A stretch of 64,000 nt of DNA, from contig OU015652.1 of assembly GCA_907165275.2 (NCBI GenBank), forward strand, positions 2,991,001 through 3,055,000. Reading direction: 5' to 3'. Position 1 is the stretch's first letter; each line of letters starts with the position of its first letter. Below, piece after piece: positions 56,701 to 61,772 of the stretch. The stretch comes from Zygaena filipendulae (taxonomy: Eukaryota > Arthropoda > Insecta > Lepidoptera > Zygaenidae). Both the position numbers and the translations under genes were made by a program. The notes beneath the pieces are model-generated. The model was given only the letters and a program-made list of their open reading frames with translations, was not told where the DNA came from and did not search any database.

Positions 56701-59255
56701 TTCCATCCCTGATCTTATTATTTGGGTTGGGTCTTGAAACGGGTTCACCTCTCTACGTTACAGTCTCCTAATAATCTTATGCCAACATATTCTGTCTTGT
56801 ATTGTGATTCTGTTTATGTTAGACGCAAATTACTGTTGCTATAATTTAAAGGGGCGAGTTTTTTTTTGTAATATGAGGTTTTTATGGGTTCTTTTAACCG
56901 TCAAACGTTAACGTCTATGACAGCGGGTAAGGCGAGTGCCGCACGGATGAGGCGACCGCTACACGGTCAATGGTGTCGAGTGCACCCGTTAAACTTTGCC
57001 TAATATGCTGACGGTCAAGAGGTAAAGACTCGAACTATAGTAGACGACTCACGACATCCTGCACAAGGCTGATGAGCTCCATCAGCCGACGGCGCAGCTG
57101 CGAGACTTCGTCGCGGATCTGCGTCACGTGCTGCTCGTACACCTCCTCGAGAGGCTTGAAGGTGTGGCCCGTGTGGGTGCCGCCCCACAGCGCGCACTGG
57201 TGGCAGATACACCGCCGGCAGGTCCAGCAGTACACCGTCAGCTTCTCCTGGTGGGTTGGACACCTTCCCAACACACAGTCAATATTATGATAAGTGACTA
57301 AAAAAATATACAGAGAGAGTACGAGAGTCTATGTTCAGACGAGATGGTCAGAGGAGATCCAATCAGGTAGGTAAGTAGAGGTTGGTCTGTAAGGTTGAAC
57401 TCATCCAAAACACTTCCACTATGACTTCTCTTTATTATTAGCTTGACTTGACTAGCTTGACTAACTCACTCACTCATTTGTTTCTCTTTCATGCACTAGC
57501 ATTTAGGAAAATTAGTAAAATTTAAAACTCTTGATGAGTAGCAGGAACCAATATTATGAATGTGAATCACTTAATTCCTGAAATGTAAAATAAACTACAA
57601 TATAATAAAAAACTGCAGTATGGTTTACAATCATAATAGGTTTGATATATTCTGATTCATCTATTTATACTATATGCACATCATCTAGGAAAAGCGCTTT
57701 CATTGATGTGGTTGTAGTTAATGCTACCCTAGTATAACTATGCTAACTTCAATTAATAACTATAACCACTAACCACAAAATATAAGAAATGCTGCTCCCC
57801 CATGCATTCCACTAAAAAATAATTACTTGATGAGTTACTATGGTTACCATTTGGGAATAGTCACAGAACATCTTATACTATACTTATAATATTTTAAATA
57901 TGAGCAGCGACAGAAATATGTAACCAATTTTAACAAGCAATGAATTTTATCATAATATTGATATCAATATAGTAATAATGTTATGGTTCAGTTTTTATTT
58001 AATTTTTTATTTTTATATCATTTTAAGATTATTATTAGTTTATTTTATTGTAGTTTTTTATTTATATTTTAACAACTAACAAAAGTCTCCACATATTTAT
58101 AATTTTGCTACAGAGAAGCCCATATTCAATTTATATGTGGTATAATTGTTATTTAAAACAACAGTATGTGAAAGTAGCTTGGATTTAATTCAATTATAAA
58201 TTACAAGCTAAATATATTCAGGTGAAACTTAGTAAGAAGTGTGAACTGCCTGAATACAAAAATAAGGTAAGTAAGTACTACTTATTTCAGCAAATCAGAC
58301 TTTCAGAACAGAAACAACAATACCTTAAATGATTACAAAAGTTAGTTATTGTTGACAAACACCTGATTTTCAGGAAGCCGTCTGAGAACTAACTTATGTA
58401 TTTGTCAATGAAAAGACTGTATTGACGTAACTATAATCCCTAGCAACCGTATATTACAAATGTAAAAAACCATTTTTTTAATTCTTCATAGTAATATAAA
58501 ACACAAATGACCACACTCTAAGTTGTTTTAATGATTACTTAACTTTAAGTAAAAATTAAGAAAAAAACTGCCACACAGAGATTTTCATTAAATTAATGTT
58601 TTATTTTTATTTTCCTTTTTTTCCTTTTTTAAGCATGTGATCAGTCCAAGGACCATAAGCAGCTGTTGTGCGATAATCGCGTTTCTGAGTACTGCAATAT
58701 TTTTTTAATCTTTACTTAAAATTAAGTAATCATTAAAATGACTGAATATGGCCATAAGTGTAAAGGTTTTATCAGGTGGTTTTCTTTACTACTTTTAACT
58801 TTTTTTAAATAATTGTTTTCTGGATAGTTTTTGTAACTTATTTACCTATCCCGGAAACTTTCCCTTTGATTAGCCGAGTTGCTTTGCTGCATAGTCTCGA
58901 TTTGCTGGGTGACCTCCTCTACCCAGCGACAGTTGACTAGCTCGTGGAGGTGCAAGGAGGCGCGGCAGTGGGGGCACTGTGACCGCTGCTCCGTCAACCA
59001 TCGTCGGACACACGAATAGCAACACAGTTTTGAGCAGTGAGGGCACAGATGTGCGTCCACCAGCTTCTCCATACATATGAAGCAACGGAATACCTCCGCC
59101 AGCGTCTGCGACAAACCATTATGACAATAAAACTTGATTAAAATAAAACAATACCTGATCTAACTGTCAATACAATAAAAATGTAGGCCACTTCGATCTA
59201 CCTCCACAATCTGTTCTTCTCCATTTCCATTCCCTTTGTCACCTCTCGAGGCCAT
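42917..59255 (-). CDS. Trim37: E3 ubiquitin-protein ligase TRIM37
   Basis: Eighteen exons, all with GT..AG borders and matching phases, join to 1142 codons plus TGA. TRIM37 is a RING ubiquitin ligase that in mammals restrains centrosome assembly, stabilises the peroxisomal receptor PEX5 and modifies histone H2A. Residues 26-65 are the RING finger (C26, C29, C39, H41, C62, C65 visible), 105-130 the B-box, 155-245 a coiled coil, and 281-420 the MATH/TRAF domain that defines TRIM37 among TRIM proteins. From about 450 onward the protein is low-complexity (Ala/Pro/Gly/Ser, His and Gly runs), with the conserved island [18 protein letters not shown]. It is somewhat longer than human TRIM37 because of these runs. 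The start ATG has A at -3 and G at +4. It is convergent with the RhoGAP gene, and its introns carry many MITE and SINE insertions. Confidence 0.95.
43341..43539 (-). repeat. SINE-like repeat in TRIM37 intron 17, inverted subtype 2
   Basis: AGTATAAAACAAAGTCGCTTCC at one end and GAAACCGCGGGAGACAGCTAG at the other. Subtype with the GACAGACAG-like tail, shared with 52715-52872. Confidence 0.7.
43848..44131. repeat. MITE-like element, GGGAGCGTTCAAGTATTACG ends
   Basis: The left end GGGAGCGTTCAAGTATTACG and right end CGTAATAAATACTTGAACAT followed by TCCC are inverted repeats about 280 bp apart. The interior is rich in CGTTACG / CGTAACG motifs. It ends about 30 bases from TRIM37 exon 17. Confidence 0.65.
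44159..44337 (-). CDS. Trim37: TRIM37 exon 17
   Basis: From ATTGCCAG| to GACGAG|GTGACC, phase 1 to 0. [14 protein letters not shown], an Ala/Pro run, then [19 protein letters not shown]. Confidence 0.8.
44494..44720 (-). repeat. SINE-like repeat in TRIM37 intron 16, inverted
   Basis: AATATTATAAACGCGAAAG, ATCCCGGAATTCCCGCGGG and ACTCTGAAATTACCACGGG. The internal GTATGT-rich stretch is unique to this copy. Confidence 0.65.
44855..45148 (-). CDS. Trim37: TRIM37 exon 16
   Basis: From GATGCGCAG| to CTCA|GTGAGT, phase 1 to 1. It encodes [20 protein letters not shown], a long Arg/Pro/Ala-rich run, and [18 protein letters not shown]. The acceptor was chosen because only it joins exon 15 in the frame that keeps NWSSSAGAE. 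Confidence 0.75.
45328..45594 (-). CDS. Trim37: TRIM37 exon 15
   Basis: From GTGCGCAG| to CACG|GTATGT, phase 1 to 1. It begins [13 protein letters not shown], continuing the conserved ETMSG of exon 13 as in vertebrate TRIM37. Then [13 protein letters not shown], a Pro/Gly run and [20 protein letters not shown]. Confidence 0.85.
45887..46093 (-). CDS. Trim37: TRIM37 exon 14, possible cassette exon
   Basis: From TGCCGCAG| to ACTT|GTGGGG, 207 bases, phase 1 to 1, so it can be skipped without changing frame. It encodes [20 protein letters not shown] followed by an Arg/Ser/Pro-rich stretch. The conserved join ETMSG-ENDVEE is restored only when it is skipped. The donor is weaker than those of its neighbours. 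Confidence 0.55.
46189..46294 (-). CDS. Trim37: TRIM37 exon 13 (conserved acidic island)
   Basis: From CGTCAG| to TCCG|GTGAGT, phase 0 to 1. [20 protein letters not shown] followed by [14 protein letters not shown], the best conserved patch of the TRIM37 tail. Confidence 0.92.
46719..46921 (-). CDS. Trim37: TRIM37 exon 12
   Basis: From TTCCAG| to GGC|GTTAGT, phase 1 to 0. Ser/Pro/Ala-rich; includes [20 protein letters not shown] and ASESSSDTG. Confidence 0.8.
46965..47178 (+). repeat. SINE-like repeat in TRIM37 intron 11
   Basis: CTAGCTGTGCCCCGCGGTTT start, AGTTCCCGCGGGAATTCCGG core, ACAATATTAGTAGGATT end. One of the least diverged copies in the window. It lies antisense to TRIM37. Confidence 0.8.
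47579..47790 (-). CDS. Trim37: TRIM37 exon 11 with Gly and His runs
   Basis: From GCGCCAG| to ACTG|GTGATG, phase 2 to 1. A run of about 12 Gly from (CCG)n, then [19 protein letters not shown], then six His from (GGT)n on the plus strand. Both homopolymers are coded by near-pure trinucleotide repeats. Confidence 0.82.
47950..48118 (-). repeat. Diverged SINE-like repeat in TRIM37 intron 10
   Basis: Two ACGCGGGTGAA-type blocks and a GAAACCGCGGAGCACGG end suggest an old copy with an internal duplication. Confidence 0.5.
48375..48450 (-). repeat. tRNA-like B-box fragment
   Basis: The minus strand reads GTCGCGGGTTCGAACCCGGC, a strong pol III B box, within TRIM37 intron 10. A similar GCGGGTTCGATCC lies near 47503. 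Probably SINE fragments. Confidence 0.4.
48539..48731 (-). CDS. Trim37: TRIM37 exon 10
   Basis: From TTCCAG| to TCGCG|GTGAGC, phase 1 to 2. It encodes [20 protein letters not shown] and [20 protein letters not shown]. Confidence 0.85.
48927..49062 (+). repeat. Partial SINE-like repeat in TRIM37 intron 9
   Basis: CCTGTACCACTGACAACATA, ATGCAAAATTTCATCGG and GCGTGAAAGCGTAACAAAC keep the tail half. The CTAGCTG head is missing. It ends about 10 bases from exon 9. Confidence 0.65.
49073..49319 (-). CDS. Trim37: TRIM37 exon 9
   Basis: From TTCGGCAG| to CCAG|GTTCGT, phase 0 to 1. RLSLEMSRS continues the helix after the MATH domain as in vertebrates, then an Ala/Pro/Gly run and [20 protein letters not shown]. 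Confidence 0.88.
49609..49987. repeat. Foldback element in TRIM37 intron 8
   Basis: Arms 49609-49746 and 49864-49987 are long imperfect reverse complements (AAAATTTTAACAAAAA at the outer ends, GATCGGTTTGAA at the inner ends), separated by about 117 bp. The ends share AACCGACTTC with the family at 1809-2057 and 49395-49560. Transcribed in TRIM37 pre-mRNA, it would form a long hairpin. Confidence 0.75.
50119..50233 (-). CDS. Trim37: TRIM37 exon 8 (end of MATH domain)
   Basis: From GCGAAG| to GAG|GTATGG, phase 2 to 0. [20 protein letters not shown] closes the MATH domain; [14 protein letters not shown] helix follows. Confidence 0.93.
50932..51111 (-). CDS. Trim37: TRIM37 exon 7 (MATH domain)
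   Basis: From GCACCAG| to CTGAG|GTAAAC, phase 2 to 2. It encodes [20 protein letters not shown] and [18 protein letters not shown], highly conserved in TRIM37. Confidence 0.95.
51889..52166 (+). repeat. MITE-like family C, copy 1, TRIM37 intron 6
   Basis: It contains TTGGACACGTATTTATA, TTTCGCGTGACGTCAC, ATGACGTCACGA and AAAAAGCAAAAAATAC in the same order as copies at 54791-55110 (inverted) and 55936-56258. Two TGACGTCA palindromes are preserved. Confidence 0.75.
52715..52872 (-). repeat. SINE-like repeat in TRIM37 intron 6, inverted subtype 2
   Basis: AGTATAAAACAAAGTCGCTTCC, CCGCAACGGATTTTGATGCG and ACTCCGAAATTACCGCAGGG. Same subtype as 43341-43539. Confidence 0.7.
53004..53172 (+). repeat. 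SINE-like repeat in TRIM37 intron 6
   Basis: CTAGCTGTTCCCCGCGG start, GAGTTCCCGCGGGAATCCCG core, TTGTAACAAACAAACACAC end. It ends about 57 bases from exon 6. Confidence 0.7.
53229..53438 (-). CDS. Trim37: TRIM37 exon 6 (MATH domain start)
   Basis: From (GT)nGCAG| to CCAA|GTTAGT, phase 2 to 2. It encodes [36 protein letters not shown] and [12 protein letters not shown]. The acceptor is preceded by a (GT)n run rather than a pyrimidine tract. Confidence 0.95.
53441..53463 (-). repeat. (GT)n microsatellite at the exon 6 acceptor
   Basis: About eleven GT units on the transcribed strand end at GCAG, directly at the exon border. No pyrimidine-rich tract lies between the repeat and the exon. Confidence 0.9.
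53741..53947 (-). repeat. SINE-like repeat in TRIM37 intron 5, inverted
   Basis: ACGAAAGTAACTCTATCTG, ACAGAAAAGGACATAGGGTA and GAAGCCGCGGGTAATAGCTAG follow the family order. Confidence 0.65.
54205..54360 (-). repeat. LINE 3'-end-like fragment
   Basis: TTTGTATACTTTATTGAGCA at one end and AAAGGCGGACTTATCCCG..TTTCTTCCAGTCAACC at the other resemble the 3' end of a lepidopteran LINE read on the minus strand. No coding part is attached. Confidence 0.5.
54660..54767 (-). CDS. Trim37: TRIM37 exon 5
   Basis: From ATTTCAG| to CATAG|GTAAGT, phase 2 to 2. [20 protein letters not shown] then [14 protein letters not shown], the conserved linker between coiled coil and MATH domain. Confidence 0.94.
54791..55110 (-). 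repeat. MITE-like family C, copy 2, TRIM37 intron 4
   Basis: Inverted relative to the other copies. TAGTCCGTCAGTTGG, GCATTAAAGTTTAGG, GTGTGACGTCACGCG and GTGTCCAATAC are shared. The second TGACGTCA site is degraded. Confidence 0.7.
55542..55750 (-). CDS. Trim37: TRIM37 exon 4 (coiled coil)
   Basis: From CATGTAG| to ACTAG|GTGACA, phase 0 to 2. Starts [20 protein letters not shown] and continues through [19 protein letters not shown]; heptad-like coiled coil, very close to vertebrate TRIM37. Confidence 0.95.
55936..56258 (+). repeat. MITE-like family C, copy 3, TRIM37 intron 3
   Basis: The ends GGGCATGTTGACTA and TAGTCAACATCCC are inverted repeats, with TTAGTCCGTC / GACGGACTAA just inside. 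Inner GCGTGACGCCAC and ATGACGTCACGA correspond to the two CRE-like sites of copy 1. This copy best defines the family limits. Confidence 0.78.
56384..56617. repeat. Older palindromic MITE, relative of 21592-21768
   Basis: TTAATGATTACTTAATTTTAAG and its approximate complement TAATTAAGTAATCATTAAAA mark the arms; inner GACGTTCATTAAAT / AATTTAATGAACGTC also pair. More diverged than the 21592 copy. It lies in TRIM37 intron 3. Confidence 0.72.
57053..57263 (-). CDS. Trim37: TRIM37 exon 3 (B-box)
   Basis: From TGGGAAG| to GTC|GTGAGT, phase 2 to 0. [20 protein letters not shown] then [20 protein letters not shown] is the B-box; the rest begins the coiled coil ([15 protein letters not shown]). Confidence 0.95.
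57264..58845 (-). other. TRIM37 intron 2
   Basis: A 1.6-kb AT-rich intron. Apart from the palindromic MITE relative at 58508-58755 I see only AT-rich sequence with no coding signal. Confidence 0.85.
58508..58755. repeat. Third copy of the palindromic MITE family
   Basis: TTTTAATGATTACTTAACTT and AAATTAAGTAATCATTAAAA arms with TTTTCATTAAATTAATG inside. The centre holds an unrelated insertion (AAGCATGTGATCAGTCC). Most diverged of the three. Confidence 0.65.
58846..59105 (-). CDS. Trim37: TRIM37 exon 2 (RING finger)
   Basis: From GTCGCAG| to GATAG|GTAAAT, phase 0 to 2. [59 protein letters not shown]: complete RING followed by the TRIM37-specific helix. The in-frame ATG just upstream lies in the intron. 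Confidence 0.96.
59202..59255 (-). CDS. Trim37: TRIM37 exon 1 (start codon)
   Basis: ATG at 59255 in GAAAATGG context; 18 codons ([18 protein letters not shown]) end at GAG|GTAGAT, phase 0. No upstream in-frame alternative with better context was seen. The 96-base intron that follows is short but well formed. Confidence 0.82.
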
Positions 59256-60379
59256 TTTCAGGGATTGTTATTTTATTCGGGTTCTAGTTTAATTATCACC
59301 ATAATTTAGACATTTCTTTACTGTTCTAAAAAACAATAAAACATTAATTCTCAATACAAGCGTCAATACAATACAACCACTTCCGTGTTCGAATATCAAT
59401 CGAATCGAATCAAAATAAAAACAAAAAAATCGATGTTGCTAACTTGCTATCTCGTTCTCGTCCACTCGTCTCGTCACTTATTTTTAACCCTACTCCTTTC
59501 GGAAAAGGCAAAGAAATATAAGTCCAAACAGCTATATCCGATGTTCTTTTTTTTCTTTATTATTATTGTTAAGTATTTACATCAAAATGCATTGGGGATA
59601 TCACATGTATTTTTTTGTTACCAATAGGGAATTTTAGTGTTTACTTTTTATTATTATTTTATAAACCTTTATGTATTAGTAGTGTAATAGCATTATTCTT
59701 TTACAAATATCTTTTGTACTTTCAGAGATATGAGTATGACTCTTTAAAAGTTCAAGTTAGACAAGGAAAGCGCTACAGTACAGTGACGTCACTCGGCTAG
59801 TAGCGCTGTTTGAGATAAAACTATTAAATGTAACCTTCTGAAAGGTATTACAACTGACAACTTGAAAAGGGGTATCATAACGGAATAATAGATGGTATAT
59901 CCTAGTTTTATTGAAGTATTGTGATAATTATGTAACTGAAAGCCTGAAAGGTGATGTCATATAGATGGCAATAGATGGCACTTCGTAGTTTTATTTCAAG
60001 CTATCGAAGTGCAACCAATTATAGTATAGTCTAAGTAAGTCTAGTAATAGGGTACTTGCATGAAATTTATAATAAGAAATTGTGTCAATATTTCAAAAAT
60101 AGAGCCTTAGAAAAGCGTTATCGTGAAAGATTTACTAAAAAAATTTCAATAGTTTCCAAAATATTCAACTTTTCATTTTGTGAAAAGGAACGTTGCAACG
60201 AAACACCAATCACAGCCAAGCTTAACACATGATTATAACACATGATGGTAATTTTTGTGTTTATCTTTTGTTATTCCTTTAAAAAATCACTGAAACTCTG
60301 TATTACATTGTTTTTAATTATAGTAGTTAGTACTGATTGTGTTAGTTTGGTGAAAGGTACGTATTATACCTAATTTGTT
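59256..60379. other. TRIM37 upstream region and LINE 5' flank
   Basis: It contains the presumed TRIM37 promoter (no motif I can assign), a diverged repeat at 59490-59600 related to 32350-32540, a GTGACGTCAC palindrome near 59783 and AT-rich sequence that may include the LINE 5' untranslated region. No gene seen. Confidence 0.5.
59490..59600 (+). repeat. Dispersed repeat, relative of 32350-32540
   Basis: CCTTTCGGAAAAGGCAAAG, AAGTCCAAACAGC and AAAATGCATTGGGGATATCA align with the first copy in order. Confidence 0.55.
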
Positions 60380-61772
60380 ATGGATACAGATGCGGATGAA
60401 CCCCCCGATAGGGGCGGAATCATAGTTAGCATGGATTCAGAACGCTCTCAAGGGACTAAATCTGCTCAAAAACGTCCGGCCCCGTCTGCTGACGATATAA
60501 GTGCTAAAAAAACTTCTTCCCCATCTGCCTCGATACAACATACTTATACAAGACCTGGTTACGAAACTGACTCTGATTTAAAATATACATCCTCTGATAA
60601 TGCCCCTTACATCGTCCATGTGACTCGCACTGAGAGTGATAATTCAAATGTGACTAACTCTATCAGAGCCTTGAAACTTGCGCAAATAATATATAATAAC
60701 AACATTCCTGGTATAGACGAAATCAAATCCATTGGTAGAAACAGAATCTCAATAAATTTCAAAACAGCTAACGATGCCAATTCTTTTTTAAGCAATCCTT
60801 TCTTAAAATCACACAACTTAGAGGCCCGTATTCCTCGATTTCAAATAACCCGTATGGGAGTGGTTCGCCACATCCCTACTGAGTGGACACTAGAGGAGCT
60901 GATCACTTCCTTACAATGCCCCCTGAACAACGGCCCTGTTATTAAGGCTAGACGACTGAACAAAAAAAATATTGTCGATGGTAAGACTCAGTGGGACCCC
61001 TCCACTACGGTAGTACTGACTTTCTTAGGACAATCACTTCCGGAAAGGGTTTTCTGCTTCAACATGTCCTTGCCAGTTGATACCTATCAACTCCCTATCA
61101 TACAGTGCTACAACTGGACATGTCCTTTCGCAGTGCCGCTCAGGCCCCCGTTGTTTTCGGTGTGCCCAGAAGCACTCAGGAGAAAGTTGTCCTGCCCCGG
61201 ATTCCAGTATATCTTGTGTCTTATGCTCAGGCAGTCATTTTGCCACCAATAAATCGTGTCCTGAACACTCTAGACAAAAAAGCATTAAAATGGTAATGTC
61301 TGATGAAAATATAAGCTATGTTGAGGCATCCAGAAGATTCCGTCCAGTGAGAACATCATATTCTGATGTTACTAACTCCCACCGACCTCTCCTCCAGCCG
61401 ATCTCAACTCCCCAGCTTCCAACCCCCCCTCTTATCTCAAAAACTCTCTCAACAGCTCCCCCAACTGTGTCATATAAAAAAACCGTGTACTCCCAAAGGC
61501 GGCCACAACCAGAATTAGGGAAAGGTTACGATACCCTTGCCCATAATGCAATCACAGCTTCTTTTCCTTCCCAACTCCCCAATGGTTGCGCTCTTAATAA
61601 TAATAATTCGTCAAATGATGCCCCAAAGAACGATAATCTCGCTGAATTACTCTCAGAAACACTTATCAACATCTTCTCCAAATTTGGCGAAACTATACCG
61701 TACAATGTTCTGAATATGCTACAACAACTTATTACTTCTCTCCTTAGCTCTTACCTTCACCCCTCTTCTTAA
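60380..61772 (+). pseudogene. LINE ORF1 (gag-like), frameshifted
   Basis: The first frame (60380-61252) encodes a Ser/Asp-rich N-terminus, then a nucleic-acid-binding region (GVVRHIPTEWTLEELITSL, VIKARRLNKKN, TTVVLTFLGQSLPERVFCFN) up to CYN at the first zinc knuckle. The reading then passes to the next frame (61077-61772): GHVLSQCRSGPRCFRCAQKH, SGESCP, SCVLCSGSHFATNKSCPEH. The knuckle lacks the residues between CYN and GH, consistent with a deletion of about 11 bases that also causes the shift. Two further knuckles are intact. The protein would bind LINE RNA. This copy probably makes no full ORF1 product. Confidence 0.85.

Noticed and set aside
58842..59114. TRIM37 starting at the ATG immediately before TLAEVF
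   Set aside because: That ATG lies in the intron just before the GTCGCAG acceptor. The upstream exon at 59202-59255 has a good start context and joins in phase.
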